Assembly: GCA_030620095.1 (NCBI GenBank)
Contig: JAUTXW010000322.1
Span: 1,457,001-1,521,000, forward strand
DNA from: Kuschelorhynchus macadamiae
Taxonomy: Eukaryota > Arthropoda > Insecta > Coleoptera > Curculionidae
Length of the DNA: 64,000 nt
Direction: 5' to 3'
The position numbers were made by a program, and so were the translations under genes. The notes beneath the pieces are model-generated. The model had not been told where the DNA came from, ran no database searches, and saw only the letters and a program-made list of their open reading frames with translations. Every line of letters starts with the position of its first letter. The first letter of the stretch is position 1. Positions 24,276-44,616 of this stretch are shown piece by piece.

Positions 24276-25347
24276 ATGGAATACGAAAGACAAAATCCAG
24301 CTGATAATAGTGAAATTCCAGCACGAAAGAAACAAAAACCCCACAAAAAGTTATTGACTAAAATGGCGAGGATTAGAGGCGATACTTTTATAAATTCCAG
24401 AGGAGTGCGAAAACCGCCTAGAGTTGTTGGGCTTGATTGCAAGTAAGTTTACCTTATTTTTTCATTAATGTACAGGATAATTTTGACTGAATTTTGACCA
24501 CCCTCTCAATTTTGTTAGTTTTAAGGATAGAAAATAATTCGTCTACCATGTTGCAGAGGACATAATAACATACGGGGTATCTCAAAAAAGAAGGGCACGC
24601 TAGAAATGCATTTTTCAAATGAGACGTATATTTATAGATATTTTATTTATTTACCATCTAATTTTGATATAAAAGGAAATAATATTCTCTGTTTTTAGAG
24701 GTAAAGTGTAGACTTTAATATTACAGAGTGTTTAGCCAAAAACCCTGTAATATTATAGTCTACATTTTATATGTGAAAACAGAAACTATTAATTTCTCTC
24801 ATACCGACATGATGGTATATACATAAAAAAATACTTTTTTTAAATCTAAATGTCTCAAAAACGTTTTTGAGTTTTTCAAAATTATAAAGGAAGCCCGTGA
24901 AAAACCATCCCCTTATGAGCTTATTAATGTAGAATCAACAATGATATTTGATATAGCCAATACTATATCTCCTTATTTCCTAAAGCAACCAAGACCACCT
25001 ATAAAAATTAAAACAGCCAGAATGCTTAAATATGATATAAATGAACCAGGATACGTACTAACAAGGCAAACTTATAGCGGCGAATGGGAACGGAGTTACA
25101 CTAGAAATAATAAAGCGTTGCCGAAAGAAATACACCTTAAACAAAACTATTCTGGACCTGTTCCACTAAAAAAATCAAAAATACATCATCTTTGAAGCTT
25201 ATCGAAATATATTAAAAAGCCTGAAAATTTAACATTTCATAAGGATTTGTTAAATGAAATGCTGCAGCATACGGTAAACAATACTTAGGACGCTGATGTT
25301 GAAGTAGACAATGACGATAACATCAGTGGAGAAAGCGATGTCGAATA
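24276..25347 (+). pseudogene. Fragments of transposon-associated insect protein(s), function unknown
   Basis: The first open segment begins at ATG 24276 and is basic (ARKKQKPHKKLLTKMARIRG ... RVVGLDCK). It runs into a GT donor-like GTAAGT at 24443. A second segment at about 24860-25193 reads through YSGEWERSYTRNNKALPKEI to KIHHL-stop. Past the stop the same frame continues SLSKYIKKPENLTFHKDLL and ends in an acidic tail at about 25347. The C-terminal wording (polar bulk, then a short leucine-rich motif, then F-H/Y) resembles uncharacterised proteins seen in many copies in insect genomes. The two segments may belong to different repeats. I do not assign a function. Confidence 0.4.
24708..24763. 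repeat. 19-bp inverted repeat hairpin
   Basis: GTAGACTTTAATATTACAG (24708-24726) and CTGTAATATTATAGTCTAC (24745-24763) pair at 18 of 19 positions around an 18-base loop. Weaker complementarity continues outward (CTGTTTTTAGAG against GTGAAAACAG). It could be the ends of a small MITE. Confidence 0.7.
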
Positions 25348-26391
25348 AAAAAAAAGTATGTCCTAAATATGCTGTTTAATGCTGTAATCCTTAAGTATTT
25401 TTTGTTTTTATAGCGTATATTGAATGCTATTTTCTTTAAAAAAATATATCAGTAAAAATCGCGCCAATTATGCTGGCCTTAATTTTTTTATTTTTAATTA
25501 GTATTTTACGTTATGTACCTAACAGAAATCCAATAACTAAATCTACCGTAAGTAAAATTTAAAAAAAAATCGTGAAACTGGAAAGGTAAAAGATGCTCTA
25601 CGTTCTGGTAGACCTAGAAGCGCAACAGATGATAATGAGGCTGTAAACGTTTTAATCAGTCTAGAAGAAAATCCGCACATTTCTACCAGAATAAGAAGAG
25701 AAAATGACGTCTCGCACATGTCTGAAGACCGACTTCTAAAAATCGAAGAGTTTCTTCCATACAAAATAACTTTCAATGCCTCTCAAGGACTCTCTGAGTA
25801 TGATCACGATAAGCCCTTAGAATTTTGTAAAATCATGATGAAACTTTGCAATACAAATCTAAATTTTGCCAATACAATATTTGTTTCTGACGAAGGAACT
25901 TTTTTTTAAATAGAAGAATTAATAGGCATAATGGTTGACATTGGGCCAGGAAAAATCCATATTTGATACGTGAAAATCATACTAAATTTCCCCAAAGGAT
26001 AATTGTTTGGTGTGGTATAAAAAGTGCAAAAATAATCGGTCCCATCTTCATGGAAGACACATTAACTGGAGAAAGATATTTGAATCTTTTAAGGACCGAA
26101 ATTATCCCAGCTATTACCGAACTATTTCCGAATAATCGTAAGTTCCTTACTTTACTTGCAGTATTAAGTATTTGAACCTAATTTTTTTAGGTAATGGTCA
26201 ACCAAATAATGATCTATGGTTTCAACAGAATGGTGCTCTACCCTACCTCTACAATGTTTTTCTTTTGGAAGATGAATTGGGTAAAATAGAGTGGCCACCT
26301 CGGTTTGCGGTCTTAACGCCCCTTGACTACTTTTTGTGGGAATACCTTAAAAATGTGGTGTATAAAACTAAGCCCAATGATCTCGAGGATT

Positions 26392-31761
<5,370 letters not shown>

Positions 31762-31768
31762 ACTAAAG

Positions 31769-31790
31769 TGGCGCCCAACGTGGGGCTCGA
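31769..31790 (+). other. Primer-binding site for tRNA-Lys
   Basis: TGGCGCCCAACGTGGGGC (31769-31786), with TCGA following, is complementary to the 3' end of the insect tRNA-Lys that ends in GGGCGCCA, over about 22 bases. It starts 7 bases after the LTR end. The tRNA identity comes from general knowledge of that tRNA, not from a gene in this window. Confidence 0.8.
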
Positions 31791-32466
31791 GTACACATAT
31801 TTCTTTTCATGAAAATTGGAGTGGTGGCTCAATAAATTTTTATTATTACCATATCAACCTTCTGAATTACTTACAGATATTTTGTTTATTATTTCATGTT
31901 CATTTAAACTGGTTTTTGACTGAATATTTACCCGAACTATATTTAAGTGTGGTTTTGATTTAAATTATCTTGAATTTTTAAAGGGACAGATTCAGATTAG
32001 GGTTAATACAGTATAGCTTTTGGTCAGATAATGATGTTTGTTTTATGCTATAGCTTGCATAATTAGGATTAATCTCTGACAAAATTTGGCACTTATTTTG
32101 ATATCTGACTATATTTTAGAAAACTATTTTTGTTAAAGTGTAAGGGCAAAATTTTTATTATATTGCCAATGAGATTTCTTATATTGGTTGGATATACTTT
32201 GGATATCTTATTCTTGACAACATTTAAATTATCTATTGAAAACAATAAACTACTGGTTTCTTTTTTTAATATTTATCAGGACAAAATAATTTAAGTATCA
32301 GTTAACGCATACTGGATAGTGAAGAGGTCTTATATTTTGAATAATTTTAGTGAATTTTGAGCTCACTTTTGGCTTTGTTTAATAACATAAACTTTCTGGT
32401 ATTATCCGTCAAACCTTTCAAATATCTTTTTAAGTTCCATTTAAGTATCTTATAACCTATTTAGCC

Positions 32467-33936
32467 ATGGAAGAATCATATAAACCTAATCATCTTCTAG
32501 ATTTTGAATTAGATTATGAACTTAAAATTAGATTAGTTGTCACACAACGAAATGTAGCTGATAAAAGAAAAATGTTAACTACTTTACTTCATAAAGAAAG
32601 AGAATCAAAGAAAAGTCAAATATCAAATCTTATAGTTGAAACCTTAGATTTTGAGTTAGAAAAAAGTGAAATAGATAAATCTATTAAGTCAATTTCAGAC
32701 ATTATTTCAGATTTTGAAGGAAGTGCTCAAGATTCAGTATTTTTACTTATGACATCTCGCTTGATTCATGTTTCAAATAGAGTGCGTAGGTTACATGTAT
32801 CTGGTAGTGACCAAGATCTCTTTAAGCAAGAATCTTTTGCAACGTGTCTTGCTCTAGAAGCAGACCTATATGATAAAATTAGTAAAGACCCAGATCCAAG
32901 TCAACCTAGTACTTCTAGTTCGCCTCAACAACCAATTATTCATATTCCACCACCTATTGTTAACTGTTCTGGTAATATTCCTGCCATTGGAGAGTGGCAA
33001 GTAAAATTTAATGGAGATGGTAAAAATCTATATAACTTTTTAGAGCGTATTACAGAATTAGCACAATCTCGTAAAGTTGAGGATAAAGACTTATTCAATT
33101 CTGCCGCTGAACTTTTTATAGGGGATGCCTTTATTTGGTATAAAAGTATTAAATGTTCTGTTGATAGTTGGCAGTCATTAGTTTCTCGTTTAAAGAAAGA
33201 CTTTCTTCATTCAGATGTTGAGGATGACCTTTGGGAGCAAATTAAACATAGGAAACAGAAACCTACAGCGTCTGTAGCTGTTTATGTTGCACACATGCAA
33301 ATTTTATTTTCTCGCTTGTCACACCCTCCAGCAGAAGTAACTCGAATTAAGCATATTAGAAAAAATCTTTTATCTGATTACATAACTCCTTTAGCTTTGG
33401 CTGAAATTAATAGTGTGAATGATTTGTTGACACTTTGTCGGAAATTAGAAGAGGCTAATTATTTAAAAAATAAAAATCATTCAGTAAATCAAATAAATAA
33501 TTTTGAGATTGGAGAATCATCTAACAGTAGTACATATATACCCCATTCTAATTACCATAATAAAAATTCAAATTATAATCCTAATAGATTTAATAAACAT
33601 TTTAATAACCACAAGGGAGGCAATGTTTCAGACAATAAAAATAATCATTTTACTAAGTTTTCAAATAAAAATTTTAAAGGTAAAAAATATGGGAATAGTT
33701 CTAATTTCAATAAACCGGCAGATAGTGGTAGTAATGCCTCAGTCAGTAGTAATTGTGGCCCTAGTAAGTCTAGCGATACAAATATTTCCAAAAATCAAAA
33801 TAAAATTACTTGCTGGAATTGTGACATACCGAATCATTTTTATGATAGTTGTACTTTAAAACGTAAAATATTTTGTTTTAAGTGTGGTTTGAAAAATGTT
33901 AAAACTAATACTTGCCCAAAGTGTTCAAAAAACTAA
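32467..33936 (+). CDS. gag: Gag polyprotein of the Ty3/gypsy element
   Basis: 489 residues, intact. The ATG has a good context (GCCATGG). It forms the particle shell and packages element RNA. Residues 1-150 are charged and helical with a proline/serine linker (PSQPSTSSSPQQP). Residues ~180-340 match the retrotransposon Gag capsid fold (GDAFIWYKS, W-SLVSRLKKDF, VYVAHMQILFSRL). Residues ~345-445 are very N/S/K-rich and probably disordered. The end has one zinc knuckle (C449-W-N-C-D-I-P-N-H-F-Y-D-S-C462, CX2CX4HX4C). A second knuckle-like motif starts at C470 (CFKCGLKNVKTNTC), where V replaces the histidine. The stop TAA follows a slippery A AAA AAC, so pol is expected to be made as a Gag-Pol fusion. 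Confidence 0.93.
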   Translation: MEESYKPNHLLDFELDYELKIRLVVTQRNVADKRKMLTTLLHKERESKKSQISNLIVETLDFELEKSEIDKSIKSISDIISDFEGSAQDSVFLLMTSRLIHVSNRVRRLHVSGSDQDLFKQESFATCLALEADLYDKISKDPDPSQPSTSSSPQQPIIHIPPPIVNCSGNIPAIGEWQVKFNGDGKNLYNFLERITELAQSRKVEDKDLFNSAAELFIGDAFIWYKSIKCSVDSWQSLVSRLKKDFLHSDVEDDLWEQIKHRKQKPTASVAVYVAHMQILFSRLSHPPAEVTRIKHIRKNLLSDYITPLALAEINSVNDLLTLCRKLEEANYLKNKNHSVNQINNFEIGESSNSSTYIPHSNYHNKNSNYNPNRFNKHFNNHKGGNVSDNKNNHFTKFSNKNFKGKKYGNSSNFNKPADSGSNASVSSNCGPSKSSDTNISKNQNKITCWNCDIPNHFYDSCTLKRKIFCFKCGLKNVKTNTCPKCSKN

Positions 33937-36900
33937 ATCAAGTACAACAGAGAGGCAGTTGCACCATGTCAGATAAAAAGTCCTCACTTTGTATACAATT
34001 TTCTCGTAATAGTACTCAGTGGAAGAAGTGGCTCAAATTTGTTTCAGATTTTTATAAAACTTATCCTAAAAATGAATTGTCTCCACTTTTTATAAAAAAA
34101 CCTTTAGATAACCGCCCTTATATTTCTGTTAAGTTATTTGATCAAGATATTACCGTTTTACTTGATTCAGGTGCCACAGCCTCAGTTGTAGGTCTAAATG
34201 GCTTAGATATGTTGGAAAATTTTAATTTAAAGGTCTACCCCACAAATGTAAAAAATATTAGTACTGCTGATGGAACACAACAAGTTGTTAAGGGCTTAGT
34301 TGATCTACCAATTGTAGTTGGTAACATTTGTCAGCTCATTACAGCTCTTGTAGTTCCTTCACTACCCCATAATTTTATTTTTGGATGCGATTTTGCAAAT
34401 CAGTTTAAAATTTCTGTTGATTTTAGAAATAATTCATGGCAAATTAAAAGTAATCTAGTTTCTGAGATTAAAACTACTGATAATTTTCCAAGTTGTGATT
34501 TTAACCCATTATGCACTTTAGATAGTCTCACTAGTTTAGAAAGGTCTCAAGCCGAAAAAGTGATTTCTTCTTTTGATGAAATTAATAGCGAAGAACGTCT
34601 TGGTAGAACAAATAAACTAACTTTAACTATTGATACAGGTGATACTAAACCATTTCATAAAAAACATTATCCTATGTCACCATATATGTCACAAATTTTA
34701 AATAAAGAAATAGATGAGATGTTAAAGTTAGGTGTGATAGAACCTTCACACAGTCCTTGGTCATCTCCAGTTCTTCTAGTTAAAAAATCTAATGGTGAAT
34801 ATAGATTTTGTGTAGACCTACGTGGCGTCAATGAACTAACTCGTTTTGATAGTTATTGTCTTCCTAGTATAGATAGAATTTTAAATTCCCTGCGTAATGC
34901 CAAATACATTTCTTCAATAGATCTTCGCAAAGCTTTTTGGCAAATACCTCTAGATGATGAGTCAAAGGACAAAACTTCATTCAATGTCGTAGGACGTGGT
35001 TCTTTTAGATTTTGTATTGTGCCCTTCGGACTGTGTAATGCTGCACAGATGCAACAACGCTTAGTTGATGCAATATTTGGTCCTCAATTTGAACCTTTTG
35101 TCTTTACCTATTTGGATGATATTTTGGTTTGTAGTCCTGATTTTGAACATCATACAAAGCTTTTAGCAGAGATTAGGGATAAATTAAAAGAAGCAAACCT
35201 TACTGTTAATTTGGAAAAGTGTGAGTTCTTCAAAACTTCTCTTAAGTTTTTGGGTTATATAATAGGATCTAACAGCTTGCGTACTGATCCCGAGAAGGTG
35301 TCAGCAATGGTAAATTATCCTCGTCCAAAGACTGCCACAGAAGTCAAGAGATTTATTGGCCTATGTTCCTGGTACAGGCGTTTCATAAAGGATTTTTCTA
35401 CTTTAGTATCCCCAATTAATGATTTGTTAAAGGGACGTAGGAAATCCCAGCCTATTACTTGGACAGATGCTGCCGAAACTTCTTTTATAAAGATCAAAAA
35501 GTTATTGATTTCAGCTCCAATCTTGACCCAACCAGATTTTTCACAACCTTTTGTTATTCAGTCTGATGCTAGTAATACTGGTTTAGGAGGATGTCTTACT
35601 CAAGAAATTGATGGCGAAGAACATGTCATAGCTTATGCTAGTAGATCACTTTCCAGGGCAGAGAGAAATTATTCAGTTGTAGAAAGGGAATGTCTTGCTC
35701 TAATATTTTGTATAGAGAAATTTAGAATGTGGATTGAGGGAGCACCTAAATTTAAAGTCATTACTGACTGTTATTCTCTACTTTGGCTTAACAACCTCAA
35801 GAATCCCACAGGAAAGTTAGCTCGTTGGTCAGTTAGACTCAGACAACATAATTTTGATCTTGTCCATAGGAAAGGTGTGGATAATGTTATACCAGATGCC
35901 CTTTCTCGTATCCATTCTAATATGGAAGATAATGAAGTTAATAGTTTGCCATGTATTTCTGTTTTGAACCCTTTTAGTGTTGATACTGATCGTATTGATC
36001 CCTGGTATAATAACCTTCGAGAGAAAATTCTTCAGACACCTGAAAACTATCCACAGTGGAAGGTTGAAGATGATTTTATCTTTAAATTTGTACCAGATAC
36101 TATGCCAATGAATTCTAATCTTCCAGAATGGAAAATGGTAGTTCCATCACCTCAAGTGAATGAAGTCATTGAGCATTGTCACTCTCCACCAACTTCAGGA
36201 CATTTTGGCTTTTACAAAACCCTAAATCGGATTCAGGAATTTTATTTTTGGCCTCAAATGCGGCGTCATGTTTTAAAATTTGTAAAATCCTGTTTAGTTT
36301 GTGCATCACAAAAGGCTCCAAATACTGCTCGCATGGGTCTAATGGGTAGACAGAAAGAGGTTAATCTTCCTTTCGAATGCATAGCTATTGATCTTATGGG
36401 TCCCTTTCCTAGATCAAAGAAAGGACATAAATGGCTACTAGTAGTAGAAGATTGGTTTTCTAAATACACTCTTTTATATCCATTGCGAACCTCTAAATCT
36501 CATCAAATAGAAAACATTTTAGAAAATCAAATTTTATTAGTTTTTGGATGTCCACAAATTATTATATGTGACAATGGTTCTCAGTTTATTTCAAAAAGTT
36601 TTAAAAGTCTCTGTAAGAAGTATGAAATTAAAATTTGGTATAATGCTCTTTATTCAGCTCAGTGTAATTTTGTTGAAAGGAATAATAGAACAGTAGGTAC
36701 TGCCATTAGGAGTTATGTTACTGAACATAATCAGTGGGACATAGAGTTACCAAAAATTCAACAAGCTATTAACACTTCTAAGCATGAAGTTACTCAGTTT
36801 ACACCAGCTTTTCTTGTTTTTGGTAGACACCCACCATTATCAGGCAAATTTTATTCAGATCATAACGAACAACGTAAAGATTTTGTAATAACTCCTGGTG

Positions 36901-37268
36901 ACAGGGATACTTATGCTTCGAACCTTCAGAATCTCAGAGATATTTTTATCGATGTTAGGAAGAGAATTCATTTAGCTCATGAGCGTAACTCTAAAGCATA
37001 CAATCTTAGAAAGAGGGATTTTTCTTTTAATGTTGAAGATTATGTATGGCATAGAAACAAAATATTGTCAAGTGCAGCTGATCAGTTTAGTGCAAAGTTA
37101 GCTCCAAAATATATTCTTTGTGTAGTACATAAAAAGATTTCAAAGTTAGTTTATGAATTAAAAAATATAGAGGGTTCAAAAGCCGGAAAATGGCATATTA
37201 AAGATCTTAAAGTTTATACCGGGGTAGACATAGATTCATCTAGTTCTGTTTCTGACAATTCCGATTAA
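33912..37268 (+). CDS. pol: Pol polyprotein (PR-RT-RNase H-IN) of the Ty3/gypsy element
   Basis: An open frame of 1118 codons in the -1 frame relative to gag, overlapping its end. The first in-frame ATG (33912) is probably not used; entry is by frameshift near residue 6. The protease has LDSGA at 84-88 and the second motif FIFGCDF. Reverse transcriptase motifs are FCVDLRGVN, SIDLRKAFWQIPL, PFGLCNAAQMQQ, YLDD (400-403) and LKFLGYII. RNase H shows QSDASNTGLGG (~548), YSVVERECLAL and VITDCYSLLWL. Integrase has an HHCC zinc region (HCHSPPTSGHFG...CLVC) and the catalytic triad D827, D887, E922 (IDLMGP, CDNGSQF, NFVERNN). The C-terminal segment resembles a GPY/F-type module. All catalytic residues looked for are present and no internal stop occurs, so it may still be functional. 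Confidence 0.95.
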   Translation: MPKVFKKLNQVQQRGSCTMSDKKSSLCIQFSRNSTQWKKWLKFVSDFYKTYPKNELSPLFIKKPLDNRPYISVKLFDQDITVLLDSGATASVVGLNGLDMLENFNLKVYPTNVKNISTADGTQQVVKGLVDLPIVVGNICQLITALVVPSLPHNFIFGCDFANQFKISVDFRNNSWQIKSNLVSEIKTTDNFPSCDFNPLCTLDSLTSLERSQAEKVISSFDEINSEERLGRTNKLTLTIDTGDTKPFHKKHYPMSPYMSQILNKEIDEMLKLGVIEPSHSPWSSPVLLVKKSNGEYRFCVDLRGVNELTRFDSYCLPSIDRILNSLRNAKYISSIDLRKAFWQIPLDDESKDKTSFNVVGRGSFRFCIVPFGLCNAAQMQQRLVDAIFGPQFEPFVFTYLDDILVCSPDFEHHTKLLAEIRDKLKEANLTVNLEKCEFFKTSLKFLGYIIGSNSLRTDPEKVSAMVNYPRPKTATEVKRFIGLCSWYRRFIKDFSTLVSPINDLLKGRRKSQPITWTDAAETSFIKIKKLLISAPILTQPDFSQPFVIQSDASNTGLGGCLTQEIDGEEHVIAYASRSLSRAERNYSVVERECLALIFCIEKFRMWIEGAPKFKVITDCYSLLWLNNLKNPTGKLARWSVRLRQHNFDLVHRKGVDNVIPDALSRIHSNMEDNEVNSLPCISVLNPFSVDTDRIDPWYNNLREKILQTPENYPQWKVEDDFIFKFVPDTMPMNSNLPEWKMVVPSPQVNEVIEHCHSPPTSGHFGFYKTLNRIQEFYFWPQMRRHVLKFVKSCLVCASQKAPNTARMGLMGRQKEVNLPFECIAIDLMGPFPRSKKGHKWLLVVEDWFSKYTLLYPLRTSKSHQIENILENQILLVFGCPQIIICDNGSQFISKSFKSLCKKYEIKIWYNALYSAQCNFVERNNRTVGTAIRSYVTEHNQWDIELPKIQQAINTSKHEVTQFTPAFLVFGRHPPLSGKFYSDHNEQRKDFVITPGDRDTYASNLQNLRDIFIDVRKRIHLAHERNSKAYNLRKRDFSFNVEDYVWHRNKILSSAADQFSAKLAPKYILCVVHKKISKLVYELKNIEGSKAGKWHIKDLKVYTGVDIDSSSSVSDNSD
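33927..33933 (+). promoter_or_regulatory. Programmed -1 frameshift site A AAA AAC
   Basis: The heptamer sits in the correct phase of gag (codons TCA-AAA-AAC), immediately before the gag stop TAA (33934-33936). Slippage by -1 gives K-K-L-N-Q-V-Q-Q-R, which is the open pol frame. A stimulatory structure is only weakly visible: AGAGAGG (33948-33954) could pair with CCTCACT (about 33983-33989) with one mismatch. Confidence 0.8.
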
Positions 37269-38335
37269 GTATTTATTTTATTGAGATTAAGGACCTAAAT
37301 TGTTCATTAGATTTGTAGAGCTTTTCCTTATGTCTCAATAATTTTGTTTTTTAATCTCTTAGTATTTTTTGACAAATTTATTTAGAGCTGTGAAAGCATA
37401 TTTTGGATTTGTCCATTTTTGAGTTTGTCGAGCATTGAAGTATATATGGTTGCTAATGGCCTATGCACTATATAATGTTTTGAGTTTTTTAGAGAATTTG
37501 GCACAATGCATTTTCAACATTAGAGTTTGAGAAACATTGTATGTAAGTGTCTGATCAACACTTCCATATTTTCATGATATTGACTTATACTGTTTTGATA
37601 AAGGTATACCGGTATACAATATTATAGAGTTGTATATATTACTGTACGATAATGTCAGTAACTGATTTATTCATTTTTCATATTTTGCTTTTGGGTTGTA
37701 TTTTGATAAATGCCCAAGTGAAATTTGGGAAGGTGCTAAGTTGCATAGATTGCGAGCTCTTTTCTTGTATCGATACAGTACCTCTGTATATTATTTTCAG
37801 TTACATTTTGCCTAAACTATCCTAATATAGGAAAGTTATTTTGTATTATTGAGTCGTAGCTCGAATTTTAGTTTCATTTATTTAGAGGGCAATGGCATAA
37901 GATTTGGTTTAGGATAGTATAATAAGTTTGTTTTAGGATTGCCTGTCCCAAACAAATTTGTGTTTATGTTTTATATAAAACATATTGCAGTTCAGAATGA
38001 CTCTTGGCTTGAATTACTTTTATTTGATTATGTAACTCAAGAGTCGAAACCTATTTTTGTCGATAACCTGACTATTAAGTGTCTAGGATATCCTCATTTG
38101 TGCCTATGAGACAATTGTGTCAGTATGACATTAATTACATTTGAATGTAAACTGTGATTTTTGGCTTCTGAGTTGTTTGGTATCGATTTATACTTATAGT
38201 GACATTTACCTATTATGACTTTTACTGATTGTGTCCTTACTGATTTTGACTCCTTTTATTAAGGCGAGTGATACACGAAGCTTTCAAATCAAAAAATTAT
38301 CTCAGAAGACCTTTTATCCAAAAATTACTGATATT
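37269..38335 (+). other. Internal noncoding region between pol and the 3' LTR
   Basis: About 1.07 kb without a credible frame on either strand: no env and no extra ORF. The bases before 38336 are not purine-rich, whereas AGGATCATAAGAG just before 38380 is more so. That leaves the exact polypurine tract uncertain. Confidence 0.6.
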
Positions 38336-40412
38336 TAGTATAATTTATGATCATTTGATTTTAATAGGATCATAAGAGTTGACATAGTTTGAATCTATAT
38401 TCAGTTTTAGTTCATAAGATACCGGCCTTCTTTATTAATGAAAATAACAATTTTTTCATTTAAATAAAATATTCTGTTTTTTTGATTTCTTCTTTCAGTC
38501 CATTTCACTCACATGAATTATGATAAACATATTTACTCTCTTCTTTCTTGTAAATATCAATTTAAGACTTTGAGAACACTTGAACTATTAGAAAGTTTCA
38601 GTTGACATAACTTTTTGTTTTCATCTCTCCAAGCTGCCTTTCTTTATGTTTAGTTGGTATGGAATGTTAAACAGACATTTTGCTTATGGTTTTTCATTAT
38701 TTTAAGCCCATTAGTAATCTAAAACAAAATTGAACATTATAACTTTGCAGTTAAGTATAACCTTTAAAATATCAAGACTTTTATGTAAATTACATTTTAC
38801 ATACCTCAATATGTTTTATTCATAATTCATTGGATTACATTTTGTAAAGTATTTTCAACTTCTCTAAATTAAGACAAAAGAAATTTGTTTTTGCTTTGTT
38901 TATAAATATTCGGAATTTGCCTGCCTTTCTCTTCTGTCACTATGGTTTCATTAGTTTCTTATTTTTCGGCATCCAGCCAGCTTTGACAGTGTCTGATTTT
39001 TCATTTAAGTCATAATTTTGGTTCTGCTCGGGAGCAATTCGCCAGCTGTATTCGGGGACACCGAATGTTATCGGGTTCTTACTCCCTTCTACTAGTGGCG
39101 CCAGCAGTGAACTCCACTGTAATTATTATTTTATTTTATGGCATTAGGTTGGCATAAGTCTGAAGTGAGGAAGAATGATGGAGGGGAATGTCAAACTTCT
39201 TTGAATTTTCTGGAACTGATTTTCTCGTCCCTTTCTATTGGCTCTCCTTAGAGGTGCAACATGTGTCCGGCTTTATAAAAGTGCCTTAATGGACCAATTT
39301 TTTCAAAGTACTGAGAGTATGCCATAATTAAATTATTTTAAAGTGCAGTGCTGTTGAAAGCCTAAGGCCTATTTATGGACATCATCTGGCCATAAATTTT
39401 GGTCCCATTTTGTTTGGTTCCACTGTGAGCTAATTCGCAATTATCTTTTATAAACAGAATGGCGTCCTGAATTTTGCTTTTGGCTGTCGGTCCTCGAAAA
39501 GCCTTTCTAGATGTCTGGAAATTCCCTTTATTGGTGACCGTTGACGTCGAAGGAGCCCTCTAGATGACTAGAGGTAAGGCAATGTCTTTGAATAGTTGTG
39601 TTGTAAATAACTTGTTTTTGCACATTCCATGTCGATTTTATTTTAAGACAAACAATTGTTTGTAGGGTTTCAGGTTAAGAATTCAAGTTTATGGTGTAAT
39701 TTTTGGGGTACATAAACCAAGAGTTCTACAATGGTTTTGGAGTTCCTTCCTGTAAGAGTACAAGGAATTAATTCTTAATTTTTATATTTATGAATTTTAT
39801 ATAAGGTAGCAGAAAGGAAGTAAGTAACCTATTTTTTGTAAAGCAGCCTTGGCGAAACACTTTATATTTTTATAACTTTTTTCCTTGCGGCAGTGTAAGA
39901 GAAAATTCATGAATTTTTGATTCCCTGTGCGCTATTTAATTTAATTTTCATATATTCATATTTGCGACAAGACATTTCGCCAGATGTTCATAGGTTGATG
40001 ATATAATGGTAATAACGTTCTATCACGTTTCATATATTTGATATATTTTATATATTTTACATTTTCTTGATTAATTTTTTTATATCTTCATGTTAATTGA
40101 ATTTTTGAATGTAAACTTCACATGTCAAAAATTATTTTATAAAACAACTTTTTTAAAAAAAACAAAAGATCAAGGTGATCATTAAAATTTGACAGTCTGC
40201 ACTTTATATAGTGTTTTATTGAAAAGCCCTCCAAATCTTTATTTTGTCTGCATTTAAATATCAATATAGATTTCTTCCTAATTGAGTCACAGTCAATTAG
40301 GTGGCGCCCATTTTAATTTCGAAAGGTGTACCCGAGAACCTGCAACCTACAGCTCTCCGAAAAGATGACTGGCTGCCGTTCGCATGTATTGGTAAGTTCA
40401 TAGGGACTTTAC

Positions 40413-40417
<5 letters not shown>
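38336..40417 (+). repeat. 3' LTR (about 2.08 kb, two internal deletions)
   Basis: From 38380 (TGACATAG) to 40417 it matches the 5' LTR at about 99%, apart from a 46-bp deletion corresponding to 30721-30766. The stretch 38336-38379 (TAGTATAATTTATG ... TTTTAATAGG) aligns to the two ends of 5' LTR positions 29467-29676, implying loss of about 165 bp in between. An LTR start at 38380 is the alternative reading. Confidence 0.8.
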
Positions 40418-44240
<3,823 letters not shown>

Positions 44241-44443
44241 AGTTGTTATTTATAAAACTTATGTTTTTAAACTGAAAGAATGCCTCGCTCGGTCGCCCCG
44301 ATTTTCAGAAGGTATGCAATTAATAAAAATAAATAGGACATTGCGGTAAATGCAGAACTATTGGAATTGAAGTTTAACGAATATGTAAATAAATTCAGTT
44401 GAGTTAGCCGATATTTAATGGAAATCCATCACACACTAAACAA

Positions 44444-44616
44444 AACGTCGATAATTTTAATTTCCACCATATTACATTAAACCTTGACAATTTTTTCGAC
44501 ATGCAGTGTCGAATGGAATTTATATTTTTGTAAAATTTCATTCGAAGAAGACACTGTGTGTGGAAATAATAATCAAGGTTTAATGTAATATAGTGAAAAT
44601 TAAAGTTACAGACGTT
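44444..44616. mobile_element. Palindromic MITE, about 170 bp
   Basis: The left arm (44444-44490; AACGTCGATAATTTTAATTT ... TTACATTAAACCTTGA) pairs with the right arm ending at GACGTT 44616. Complementarity is about 85-90% over 45 bp. A second inner pairing links TGCAGTGTCGAATGGAATTT with AAATTTCATTCGAAGAAGAC. No coding content. Confidence 0.75.

Noticed and set aside
37269..38335. env gene of an errantivirus-type element
   Set aside because: No open frame of useful length on either strand between pol and the 3' LTR.
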